Source of the DNA: Oscillospiraceae bacterium
GTDB taxonomy: Bacteria > Bacillota > Clostridia > Oscillospirales > Oscillospiraceae
Direction of reading: 5' to 3'
Length of the DNA stretch: 53,634 bases
Assembly (NCBI GenBank): GCA_017479425.1
Contig: JAFVCD010000024.1
Coordinates: 1-53,634 of the forward strand
How positions within the stretch are numbered: position 1 is the first letter of the stretch; every line of letters begins with the position of its first letter. Of this stretch, positions 7,622 to 15,650 are shown one piece after another. Both the position numbers and the translations under genes were made by a program. The notes beneath the pieces were generated by a model. That model saw nothing but the letters and a program-made list of their open reading frames with translations. It ran no database searches and was not told the DNA's origin.

Positions 7622-8899
7622 TTACACCTTATCCAGAGCCTGCGCGAGGTCGGCAATAATATCGTCCGCGTGCTCGGTTCCGATGGAAAGTCGCACCGTT
7701 GCGGGCGTGATGTTCTGGTCCGCGAGCTCCTCTGAAGAGAGCTGTGAATGGGTAGTCGTCGCCGGATGGATAACAAGGCTCTTGACATCCGCGACGTTGG
7801 CAAGCAGGGAGAAGATCTCGAGCGAGTCGATGAAGCGGAATGCCTCCTCTTCGCCGCCCTTGATGTCAAAGGTGAAGATCGATCCTCCGCCATTCGGGAA
7901 ATACCGCTCGTAGAGCGTGTGGTCGGGGTGATCGGGGAGCGCCGGATGGCTGATTTTTGCGACCTTCGGGTGGTGCTCAAGGAAATACAGCACCTTTTTA
8001 GTGTTCTCGGCGTGGCGCTCAACTCGCAGTGAGAGAGTTTCGATGCCCTGAAGGAGCAGAAACGCGTTGAAGGGACTGATCGCCGCGCCGGTGTCGCGCA
8101 GCAGGATCGCGCGGATGTAGGTCGCAAGCGCCGCCCTTCCGGCGGCGGCTGTGAACGATACGCCGTGATAGCTCGGATTCGGCGCGGCGAGAGCCGGGTA
8201 TTTGTCCGCAGTCCATTCAAATGTGCCGCCGTCGACGATTATGCCGCCGAGGGTCGTTCCGTGACCGCCGAGGAACTTCGTCGCGGAGTGAACTACAACG
8301 TCCGCGCCGTGCTCGATCGGGCGGAAGAGATACGGAGTCGCAAAGGTGTTGTCGATGACAACCGGAACGCCGTGCGCGTGGGCGATAGCAGAGATCGCTT
8401 CGACGTCCGGTATGTCAGAGCTCGGGTTGCCGAGCGTTTCGAGATAGACGAGCCTCGTTTCAGGCTTTATCTCTGCCTCAAGCTCATCGAGCCTGTGCGC
8501 GTCTACGAACGTGGTGCTGATGCCGAGAGCGGGGAGCGTGTGGGCGAGAAGATTGTAGCTGCCGCCGTAGATCGTCTTCTGCGCTACGACGTGACCGCCT
8601 CCCTGCGCAAGCGCTTCAATGACGTAGCTCACCGCCGCGGCGCCGGAGGCGACTGCAAGCGCGGCGACGCCGCCCTCGAGCGCAGCCATACGCTCCTCAA
8701 GCACGCCCTGCGTGGGATTGGTCAATCTGCCGTAGATATTTCCGGCGTCACGCAGGCCGAAACGGTCGGCGGCGTGCTGCGAGTTGTTGAAAACGTAGCT
8801 CGCGGTCTGGTATATCGGCACACTCCTCGCGCCGGTTGCCGGATCGGGCTTTTCCTGTCCTGCGTGGAGCTGTAGGGTCTCAAATCTGTAGTTTGCCAT
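7622..8899 (-). CDS. metY: O-acetylhomoserine sulfhydrylase / aminocarboxypropyltransferase
   Basis: A cytoplasmic PLP enzyme of the Cys/Met metabolism family that makes homocysteine from O-acetylhomoserine and sulfide. The 425-aa length is right for MetY, which is longer than cystathionine gamma-synthase. Visible motifs are LHAGQEKPDPATGARSVPIY at the start, YGRLTNPTQ, EALAQGGGHVVAQKTIYGGS, VVIDNTFATPY and VHSATKFLGGHGTT, with the PLP lysine at about residue 208. AGGAGG precedes the ATG by 5 bases. It is first in the operon metY-mnmA-orf-tcdA and has a consensus promoter with an operator-like repeat just after the predicted transcript start. Confidence 0.93.
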   Translation of the reverse strand: MANYRFETLQLHAGQEKPDPATGARSVPIYQTASYVFNNSQHAADRFGLRDAGNIYGRLTNPTQGVLEERMAALEGGVAALAVASGAAAVSYVIEALAQGGGHVVAQKTIYGGSYNLLAHTLPALGISTTFVDAHRLDELEAEIKPETRLVYLETLGNPSSDIPDVEAISAIAHAHGVPVVIDNTFATPYLFRPIEHGADVVVHSATKFLGGHGTTLGGIIVDGGTFEWTADKYPALAAPNPSYHGVSFTAAAGRAALATYIRAILLRDTGAAISPFNAFLLLQGIETLSLRVERHAENTKKVLYFLEHHPKVAKISHPALPDHPDHTLYERYFPNGGGSIFTFDIKGGEEEAFRFIDSLEIFSLLANVADVKSLVIHPATTTHSQLSSEELADQNITPATVRLSIGTEHADDIIADLAQALDKV

Positions 8900-8916
8900 A
8901 GTAGGTTCCTCCTAAA

Positions 8917-8935
8917 ACATACTAAAAAAGTAGGT
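8917..8935 (-). promoter_or_regulatory. Possible operator at metY transcript start
   Basis: An imperfect 19-bp inverted repeat (7-bp arms ACATACT and AGTAGGT with one mismatch around AAAAA) lies at the predicted +1 of metY. ACCTACT/AGTA-type half sites are reminiscent of Rrf2-family cysteine regulators such as CymR. That resemblance is from memory and is only suggestive. Confidence 0.35.
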
Positions 8936-8942
8936 TAGTAGG

Positions 8943-8971
8943 ATTATAGAGCGGCGATGTCAAAATGTCAA
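8943..8971 (-). promoter_or_regulatory. Consensus sigma-A promoter of metY operon
   Basis: On the minus strand a perfect TTGACA (8966-8971), a 17-base spacer and a perfect TATAAT (8943-8948) lie 43 bases upstream of the metY start. This is a full consensus promoter, so regulation is probably by repression. Confidence 0.85.
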
Positions 8972-8993
8972 TATCGAAAAACGATAAATTATA

Positions 8994-9029
8994 TTGACTA
9001 CTTCGCTGAATTATGGTAAACTTACCATA
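8994..9029 (+). promoter_or_regulatory. Transport-operon promoter with overlapping palindromic operator
   Basis: TTGACT (8994-8999), 17 bases and TAAACT (9017-9022) form a plausible sigma-A promoter. A palindrome, TATGGTAAACTTACCATA (9012-9029, 8-bp arms around AC), covers the -10 and the region just after it, the right place for a repressor. The transcript would start near 9029, leaving about 95 bases of leader. No regulator gene is adjacent. Confidence 0.55.
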
Positions 9030-9126
9030 TCTATGTAATTTATTCCGCCGAGACGGGAACAAATGAGTCCGTCAAAGCGTCTGAAATGTGTAAACATAGG
9101 TTCTTTCTTTTTTCAGGAGGTACATG

Positions 9127-11703
9127 ATGAAGAATTTTACTCGCACGCTGGCACTCATTCTGGCGCTCGTAATGGTCATGGGCGCACTTTCCGGCTGCAC
9201 GCCGAAGAGTGACGGAGACCCGACAAAGCCAAATGAGAACACCCCCTCCGGACCGAAGCCGGAGGATAACCCTGCTATTTCCGACCCGGAGGGCTTCACC
9301 TACGTCGCAAGCTATTCAAAGCTCGATTCGGGCGAGGACGGAATGTATTACGACGTGCGTTACGCCGCCGGCAAGCTCTGGTACACCACCTCGGAGTATA
9401 TCAGCGACCCCGTCTACAATGAAAACGGAGATATGATCGGTGATAACGGATATACAAAGACTTATCTATGGAATATGGACACCGACGGAAGCAACATTAC
9501 GAAGCTCGAGGGCTTCGAGGCATACAAACCCGAGGAAGAAGGCTGGGACAACGCTTCGAGCTACATTCAGTCCATCGCCGACGCCGGCGACGGCAATATC
9601 TGGGTCGTAGAGAGCTATTACGCGAGCCGCAACACCGCTCCCGAGGGCGTTGAGCCCTACTCCGAGCAGTGGTACAACTATCAGGAGTACAAAAACGGCG
9701 CTATAATCGCAAAGCTCGGCCCGGACGGCTCTGCGCTTGCAACCATTGATTCGAGCGCTATCGCGCCCGAAGCGGATTACTTCTACGTCAATGGCCTCAT
9801 CCCGACGAAGGACGGCAAGCTTCTCGCCTTCAGCGATATGTCCTGTTATGTTCTGAGCACCGAGGGCGAGGTTGCCGGCGTGATTACGTCTGATAATTAC
9901 TTCGGCTCCGTTGTGGCCCTGCGCGACGGCACCATCGTCACACGCAGCTATGAGTATAATGAGCTTGACGGAACAGGCAAGGAAACGTGGAAGACCGTAG
10001 ATATCGAGAATTTCAAGCTCGGCGACGAGTACGACATCCCGTCCAAGGGCGACATCTATAACTACGTCACCGGCACCGGAGATTATGACCTCTATGGTAT
10101 GGGTCAGACCGGAATATACGGTGTGAAGATTGCCGACGGCACCTGCGAGGAGATCGTGAACTACATAAACAGCGATATCGATATGAGCGATATCGGCAAC
10201 ATCACCCCGCTTGACGACGGCACCTTCTTTGCCATTTCCTCCACCTGGAACGATCAGGGCATGGAGATGAGCATTGTCAATATCCACCCGGTCAAAAACA
10301 GCGAGATCCCGGTAAGAACCGTTCTCACCTTTGCCTGTATGTACTTAAACTACAACGTCCGCAGGCAGATCCTTAATTTCAACCGCAACAGCGATAAATA
10401 CCGCATCAAGGTCATTGATTACAGCCAGTACAACACGAATGACGATTATGAGGCGGGACTTACAAAGCTTACCACCGAGCTTCTTGCGGGCAACATCCCC
10501 GATATGTTCGATATAAATCAGCTCCCCGTAACCCGCCTTGCGGCGAAGGGCTATCTTGAGGAGCTTACACCGTGGATCGAGCAGGATACCGGCATCGGCG
10601 GCATGGCGGGACTTGTCGCGCCGATAATGAACGCCGTCAAGGACGCTGACGGAAAGCTCTGGTACACCGTTCCGACGGCATATCTCTCCACCGTTATGGC
10701 TCCGACGAGCCTCGTGGGCGACCTTGTCCGCACAAATCCCGACGGCAGCGTTTACTGGACGATTGCCGACCTTATGGAGGCTTACAAGCGTATGCCTCAG
10801 GGCGCGGACATCTTCTCAAGATACACAAATGCCTCCGATATGCTCAGTGAGCTCACAGGCTACATGATGGACGATCTCATAAACTGGTCGACCGGCGAGT
10901 GCAAGTTCGACTCTCCCGACTTCGTTGCAGCGCTCGAGTTCTGCAACCTCTTCCGCAAGACCCCGTATGACTGGGAGAAGGAGTACGACCCGAACGTTGA
11001 CGACTCCGACGCTTCCCGCTTCCGCGAGGGCAGACAGATGCTCTGGTCGACTCAGGTTAACGGCTTTACCGATTGGCGCCAGTACGACAGACTCTTTAAT
11101 GGCGCGACCTTCGTCGGCTACCCCGTTTCGAGCGGCAGCGGCAGCGCGTGGAATATCTCGAATAACGGCACGATCGCAATGAGCAGCCGCTGCTCCGATA
11201 AGGAGGGCGCGTGGAGCTTTATGCGCTACTTCTTCACCGAGGAGTTCCAGACAAATAACTACGGCATCCCGACTAACAAGGCTGTGTTCGACAAGATGCT
11301 CAATGACGCCTGCACCCCCCAGTACGAGGATAACTACGACGAGAACGGCAACGTTATCGGCAAGGTCGAGATACCGAAGGACTTTTACTGGTACGGCGAG
11401 GGCGACGGTGGCGTCTTTTATGCCGAGGATACCGCAGTGACCGCAACAAAGCAGGCAGGCACTATCACCGGCCCGAGCGAGCAGTACCCGGCGGACAGGT
11501 ATTTCTTCGCCATGACAGAGGAGGAGAGAGCAAAGATCGAGAGCGTAATGAACTCCACAACCCGCCTCGCCTCCGCCGATGAGAGCATCGTCACCATCGT
11601 TCTCGAGGAGGCGGCTCCGTACTTCGACGGCAAGCAGACCTCTCAGCAGACAGCCGACACCATTCAGAGAAGAATCAATCTCTACGTCAACGAGCAGAGG
11701 TAA
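9127..11703 (+). CDS. Giant lipoprotein: propeller-like domain plus solute-binding domain
   Basis: A lipid-anchored substrate-binding protein of a carbohydrate-type ABC importer. The signal peptide ends in the lipobox LSGC (Cys24 from this start), followed by a Pro/Asn/Lys-rich linker. Residues about 50-400 contain repeated blades with aromatic and DG turns (GKLWYTT, GNIWVVE, GKLLAFSD, GTIVTRS, GTFFAIS), which look like a beta-propeller. Residues about 410-858 match family-1 extracellular solute-binding proteins (LTKLTTELLAGNIPDMFDI, ARLAAKGYLEELTPWI, GKLWYTVPT). The total of 858 aa is about twice the usual binding-protein length. ATG 9127 is 6 bases after AGGAGG; the ATG at 9124 is only 3 bases away. 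It is first in the operon and is followed by two hairpins before the permeases. Confidence 0.85.
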   Translation: MKNFTRTLALILALVMVMGALSGCTPKSDGDPTKPNENTPSGPKPEDNPAISDPEGFTYVASYSKLDSGEDGMYYDVRYAAGKLWYTTSEYISDPVYNENGDMIGDNGYTKTYLWNMDTDGSNITKLEGFEAYKPEEEGWDNASSYIQSIADAGDGNIWVVESYYASRNTAPEGVEPYSEQWYNYQEYKNGAIIAKLGPDGSALATIDSSAIAPEADYFYVNGLIPTKDGKLLAFSDMSCYVLSTEGEVAGVITSDNYFGSVVALRDGTIVTRSYEYNELDGTGKETWKTVDIENFKLGDEYDIPSKGDIYNYVTGTGDYDLYGMGQTGIYGVKIADGTCEEIVNYINSDIDMSDIGNITPLDDGTFFAISSTWNDQGMEMSIVNIHPVKNSEIPVRTVLTFACMYLNYNVRRQILNFNRNSDKYRIKVIDYSQYNTNDDYEAGLTKLTTELLAGNIPDMFDINQLPVTRLAAKGYLEELTPWIEQDTGIGGMAGLVAPIMNAVKDADGKLWYTVPTAYLSTVMAPTSLVGDLVRTNPDGSVYWTIADLMEAYKRMPQGADIFSRYTNASDMLSELTGYMMDDLINWSTGECKFDSPDFVAALEFCNLFRKTPYDWEKEYDPNVDDSDASRFREGRQMLWSTQVNGFTDWRQYDRLFNGATFVGYPVSSGSGSAWNISNNGTIAMSSRCSDKEGAWSFMRYFFTEEFQTNNYGIPTNKAVFDKMLNDACTPQYEDNYDENGNVIGKVEIPKDFYWYGEGDGGVFYAEDTAVTATKQAGTITGPSEQYPADRYFFAMTEEERAKIESVMNSTTRLASADESIVTIVLEEAAPYFDGKQTSQQTADTIQRRINLYVNEQR

Positions 11704-11877
11704 CGTCGGCGTAAGCTTCATATCATGCGCTCTACCGCTGAGGGGCGCGGCAGAGCTTATTCATTACGCTGCGCCTCCTTTTCCACACAAAAGCATCGCT
11801 TTTGTGTGGATGGCAGGGGCTGGCAGGGGCGGGTCTCCGTACCCGCCCGATTACTGTGCAATACTAAAAGAAAGCAG
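11704..11877 (+). other. Intercistronic region with two stable hairpins
   Basis: No gene is seen between the binding protein and the first permease. A perfect 13-bp stem (11782-11794, 11798-11810, loop ATC) is followed by an 8-bp GC stem (11827-11834, 11841-11848, loop CTCCGT). A weaker imperfect stem lies at 11728-11755. None has a U-run, so they more probably protect the binding-protein mRNA or dampen downstream expression than stop all transcription. A mobile palindromic repeat is the alternative. Confidence 0.5.
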
Positions 11878-12840
11878 GTGAGCGTTATCGTTTCCCTGAA
11901 AGAAAAAATGGCGAGGAAGGCTCGCCTGAAGGAAATACGCGGTCCCATAACCGCAAATGAGCGGGCGGAGGGAGTGCTCCTGAAGCTCAAGGACGCGCTG
12001 TCCTCACTCCTGTTCTCCGGCCCGAGCTTTATCGGCGTGCTCATTTTCTTTATCGTACCCTTCGGCGTTGTAGTTTACTACTCGCTCATTCGCTCAAGCC
12101 TCAATCCGGAGTTTGTCGGGCTTGACAACTATCTCAATCTCATAAAAAACTCGACCTTCCAGACCGCCGCGAGGAACACGGCGATTTTCTCTGCGACTGC
12201 GGTTCCGCTCGCGGTGGTGCTGAGCCTTGTGCTGGCGCTGCTGCTCGACACGCGCATACCGCTCAAGAGCCAGTTCAGAACGTTCTTCCTCAGCCCGATG
12301 ATGGTGCCGGTGGCTTCAATAGTCCTCATCTGGCAGGTGCTTTTCAATCAGAACGGCGTTGTCAACGACGTGACTGCGCTCTTCGGCGCAGAGGCGATAG
12401 ACTGGTTCAAATCCGACCACGCGCCGCTCGTTGTTATTCTGCTCTTTCTGTGGAAAAACCTCGGCTACAACATGATACTCTTCATGTCGGCGCTGGCGAA
12501 TATCCCGACGGAGCTCCTTGAGGTCGCGGACGTCGAGGGCGCGAGCCCGCTTTATAAGTTCTTTGCTATAAAGCTCCGCTACCTCAGCCCGACGGTGCTT
12601 TTCGTTGCGATACTCTCGCTTATCAACTCCTTTAAGGTTTTCCGTGAGGTGTATCTGCTTACCGGCAACTACCCGTTCGATTCGCTCTACACACTCCAGC
12701 ATTTTATGAACAATATGTTCAAATCCCTCGACTATCAGAAGCTCTCCGCCGCGGCGGTCATGATGGCGATCGTAATGGTAGTCATCATCGCCGTTCTGTT
12801 CATCGTGGAGGATTGGTTCGGAAAGGACGTGGAGGGATGA
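11878..12840 (+). CDS. Sugar-type ABC transporter permease (MalF-like)
   Basis: One of two inner-membrane subunits of the importer. Its predicted ~320 aa has about six membrane segments. The EAA loop that contacts the ATPase reads IPTELLEVADVEGASPLYKFFAIKLRYLSP (about residues 210-240), typical of the carbohydrate uptake-1 family. The frame is open upstream to 11725 but that region is repetitive non-coding sequence. GTG 11878 (in AGCAGGTGAG) or ATG 11908 are the plausible starts; neither has an ideal ribosome site, so the N-terminus is uncertain. It overlaps the second permease by 4 bases (ATGA). Confidence 0.88.
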   Translation: MSVIVSLKEKMARKARLKEIRGPITANERAEGVLLKLKDALSSLLFSGPSFIGVLIFFIVPFGVVVYYSLIRSSLNPEFVGLDNYLNLIKNSTFQTAARNTAIFSATAVPLAVVLSLVLALLLDTRIPLKSQFRTFFLSPMMVPVASIVLIWQVLFNQNGVVNDVTALFGAEAIDWFKSDHAPLVVILLFLWKNLGYNMILFMSALANIPTELLEVADVEGASPLYKFFAIKLRYLSPTVLFVAILSLINSFKVFREVYLLTGNYPFDSLYTLQHFMNNMFKSLDYQKLSAAAVMMAIVMVVIIAVLFIVEDWFGKDVEG

Positions 12841-13718
12841 AGAAAAAGCATTACATCGGCAGGGCGATCACATTTATAGCCTGCCTCATCTTTGCTTTCG
12901 CGTTTCTTATGCCGACGGTGCTGACGATCACGAACAGCTTTATGACCGAGACCGAGATCGACGCAAACTACGGCGCGGTTTTCGGAACGGCAAACACCGG
13001 CAAAACCTACGTTTCCGAGAAGGTCAATCTGAAATTCATTCCGGACAAGGTGAGCTTTTCACAGTATATCACCGTGCTCTTCAAGAGTCCGGACTATCTC
13101 TTCAAATTCTGGAACAGCGTTATCCTCGTTGTGCCGATAGTCTTTTTACAGCTCGGCATCGCATCGCTTGCCGCCTACGGCTTCACACGCTGGCGTGGGA
13201 AAATAAGAGCGGCGATATTCTTCTTTTACGTCATCCTTATGCTGATGCCGTATCAGGTAACGCTTGTGCCGAACTACCTCGTTTCTGACTGGCTCGGCAT
13301 AATCAACACCCGCTCGGCGATAATACTGCCCGGCGCGGTGGCGCCGTTTTCCGTCTTTCTTCTGACGAAGTTTATGCGAAGAGTGCCGTATTCACTCATC
13401 GAGGCTGCGAAGATCGACGGCGCGAGCGAGTGGCACGTTTTCACAAAGATCTGCCTGCCTCAGTGCAGGGCGGCACTGTTCTCAATCGCAATTCTCGTTT
13501 TCATCGACTATTGGAATATGGTCGAGCAGCCGCTCATCCTGCTGGCTGATGAAACGCAGCAGCCCTTGAGCGTATTCCTCAGTAAAATAAACGCCGGCGA
13601 GGTCGGACTTGCCTTCGCCGTTGCTACGATATATATGGTGCCGACGCTGCTGCTGTTCCTCGGCGGCGAGGAATACCTCGTCGAGGGAATTGCGCATCAG
13701 GGCTCAGTAAAGGGGTAA
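12837..13718 (+). CDS. Sugar-type ABC transporter permease (MalG-like)
   Basis: The second membrane subunit of the importer, 293 aa with about six membrane helices. The EAA loop RVPYSLIEAAKIDGASEWHVFTKICLPQCRAAL is clear at about residues 182-214. A non-membrane insert (residues about 35-75, rich in Asn/Thr/Lys) follows the first helix and would face outside, as in MalG relatives. Translation is coupled to the preceding gene through ATGA at 12837, with GGAGGG immediately upstream. The next gene begins 4 bases after its stop. Confidence 0.9.
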   Translation: MKKKHYIGRAITFIACLIFAFAFLMPTVLTITNSFMTETEIDANYGAVFGTANTGKTYVSEKVNLKFIPDKVSFSQYITVLFKSPDYLFKFWNSVILVVPIVFLQLGIASLAAYGFTRWRGKIRAAIFFFYVILMLMPYQVTLVPNYLVSDWLGIINTRSAIILPGAVAPFSVFLLTKFMRRVPYSLIEAAKIDGASEWHVFTKICLPQCRAALFSIAILVFIDYWNMVEQPLILLADETQQPLSVFLSKINAGEVGLAFAVATIYMVPTLLLFLGGEEYLVEGIAHQGSVKG

Positions 13719-13722
13719 TACC

Positions 13723-15639
13723 ATGGAAGAAAAGAAGAATAAGAGAGGTTGGGTCAAGACGGCGGCGATCGTATTTCTGTCCGTTCTGCTTGTGCTGACC
13801 TTCTTCTCGAATACTATTATGAACGCGACTCTGCCGGAGGTTGCGATCCGCACCGTCACGAGCGGGTCGATAAACGTACAGATCCGCGGCACCGGCACCG
13901 TCAAGGCGACCGAAACCTATAACGTCACTGTTGATGAGAGCCGAAAGGTTCGGAGCGTAAACGTCAAGCTCGGCGACGAGGTATCTGTCGGCGACCTTAT
14001 TATGGTGCTCAGCGACGAGTCGAGCGAGGAGCTTGTGAACGCTGAGGCAGAGCTTAAGGAAGCCAAGCGCGTATACTATGAGACTGTAAACTTTGATACA
14101 AGCATCAGAGAAGCTACAAGAGATCTTAATGACGCTAAGGAGAATCTTGCCAAGGCTGAGAAGCTGCTTGCAAACGTAGCTGACTACGACGCCGCCGTTG
14201 CCGAAGCTGAAGCAAGATTAAAGGCCGCTGAAGAGGCAGTCAAGTCTGCTCAAACAGAAATAAATACAATCAATTCTCAGCTCAGCGCTCTATCAAAAGA
14301 GCTGAAAAAATATGATTCATCACTTGTAGACAAAGAAGTCAACGAAGAAAGCCTCGAGATTTTAAAAAACATAATGGCGACAGATTCCGAAAACGTCAAG
14401 GGTGCGCTTATAAAGCTTGAAATTGCAACCGATAACTATAAGTCGCGCTATGATGAGATTGTAAAAGAGGCGACGGATATAATAAAGCGCACCTCCGGCT
14501 ATAAGGCGCTGAGCGATAAGGCCGCACAGCAGCAGTATCTGGACGAGCGCCTGCAATACTACGTTGAAGAGGAATATGCGAAAATCAAGAACGGCACGAG
14601 CGAGCTTGTTCTGAAATGGAACAATACGACCGGCGAGTGGTACACCGACGCAGATTCCGAGCTTCAGAGCCTTTATGAGGAAGCCTATGAGGGTTATACT
14701 GAGGCAGTAAGCAACTACAACAAAGCTGTTGAGAACTATAAACTTTCTCAAGGCACAGAAATTCCGGACTTCATAGCCAAGTGTGAGGCAACTCTTAAGA
14801 CACTTGAACTTGCGACTGAGGATAAAGAAAACAAGGAAAAGGAAAAGAATGATGCCGAAACTGCACTTAGTGAGCTTAAGGATCTCGACCCGAGCGCTCT
14901 CACCAAGCTAAAGCGCGACGTTACCGACGCTCAGACAAACTACAACAAAACATCTTACGAATATTCGAATAAGCTTAATGACCAAAAGGCTCTTGTCGAA
15001 AAGCTCGAGGCTGAGGTCGCAAAATACTCCGGCGTACAGACCGGAACTGAGATCCACAGCGAAATTAACGGCGTAATCAAGCAGATCAACGTGTCCGCCG
15101 GCGCCAAGACCACGCCCGACAGCACTCTCGTAGCTATCGAGGTGCCGGACAGAGGCTACACCGCCGAGATGAGCGTGACCGTCGACCAGGCACAGCGCGT
15201 CGTGATCGGCGACAAGGCCGAAGTGCAGTCCGGCTGGTGGTGGGGCGGCAGAGATATTACCGCACGCCTCGTCGCTATCCGCACCGATCCGCAGACTGCA
15301 AGAACAAACCGCATTCTTGTGTTCGACATCTCCGGCTCCGACGTAAACTCCGGCGATACGCTGAACCTTACCATCGGCGAGCGCAGCCGCAGCTTCGACA
15401 CGATCGTGCCGAAGAGCGCGATGAGAAGCGACTCAAACGGCGACTTTGTTCTCATGGTAGTCGCGCGCCAGAGCCCGATGGGCAACCGCTACACCGCGCA
15501 GAGAATCGACGTAACCAAGCTCGCTGAGGACGATGTGAACGTAGCCGTTTCCGGCGACCTCAGCTATAACGACGCCGTTATAACCACCACTACCGCGCCC
15601 ATCTCAAGCGGTATGCAGGTAAGAATGGCAGGCAATTAA
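13723..15639 (+). CDS. HlyD/RND-type membrane fusion (periplasmic adaptor) protein
   Basis: A 638-aa adaptor of the kind that works with MacB or RND exporters, unusual inside a sugar importer operon. It has one N-terminal membrane anchor (about 10-32) and a first half-lipoyl/barrel segment (VRTVTSGSINVQIRGTGTVKATETYNVTV...VKLGDEVSVGDLIMVL). A very long Lys/Glu/Ala/Asn-rich coiled-coil hairpin spans about 100-440. After it come the second half-lipoyl part (IHSEINGVIKQINVSAGAKTTPDSTLVAIE), the beta-barrel and a membrane-proximal domain. Family adaptors are usually 350-450 aa, so the hairpin is greatly extended. The coiled-coil part is far poorer in G+C than its flanks. Three to four bases separate it from the permease before, 11 from the gene after. 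Confidence 0.88.
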   Translation: MEEKKNKRGWVKTAAIVFLSVLLVLTFFSNTIMNATLPEVAIRTVTSGSINVQIRGTGTVKATETYNVTVDESRKVRSVNVKLGDEVSVGDLIMVLSDESSEELVNAEAELKEAKRVYYETVNFDTSIREATRDLNDAKENLAKAEKLLANVADYDAAVAEAEARLKAAEEAVKSAQTEINTINSQLSALSKELKKYDSSLVDKEVNEESLEILKNIMATDSENVKGALIKLEIATDNYKSRYDEIVKEATDIIKRTSGYKALSDKAAQQQYLDERLQYYVEEEYAKIKNGTSELVLKWNNTTGEWYTDADSELQSLYEEAYEGYTEAVSNYNKAVENYKLSQGTEIPDFIAKCEATLKTLELATEDKENKEKEKNDAETALSELKDLDPSALTKLKRDVTDAQTNYNKTSYEYSNKLNDQKALVEKLEAEVAKYSGVQTGTEIHSEINGVIKQINVSAGAKTTPDSTLVAIEVPDRGYTAEMSVTVDQAQRVVIGDKAEVQSGWWWGGRDITARLVAIRTDPQTARTNRILVFDISGSDVNSGDTLNLTIGERSRSFDTIVPKSAMRSDSNGDFVLMVVARQSPMGNRYTAQRIDVTKLAEDDVNVAVSGDLSYNDAVITTTTAPISSGMQVRMAGN

Positions 15640-15650
15640 AGGACTATTCT

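Noticed and set aside
8165-8875. Plus-strand reading frame of 236 codons opposite metY
   Set aside because: It is an Arg/Val/Glu-rich shadow of metY, with no start context and no family features.
8900-8965. S-box (SAM) or T-box riboswitch upstream of metY
   Set aside because: The predicted leader is only about 36 bases, too short for either, and no terminator/antiterminator pair is present.
10816-11721. Antisense reading frame of 301 codons opposite the solute-binding lipoprotein
   Set aside because: It is a by-product of high G+C coding on the plus strand; the plus-strand protein has a signal peptide, lipobox and family motifs.
11725-11877. N-terminal extension of the first permease
   Set aside because: The frame is open, but the predicted residues are basic and unlike permease N-termini, and the DNA consists of hairpins. 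The GTG at 11878 or ATG at 11908 is more likely.
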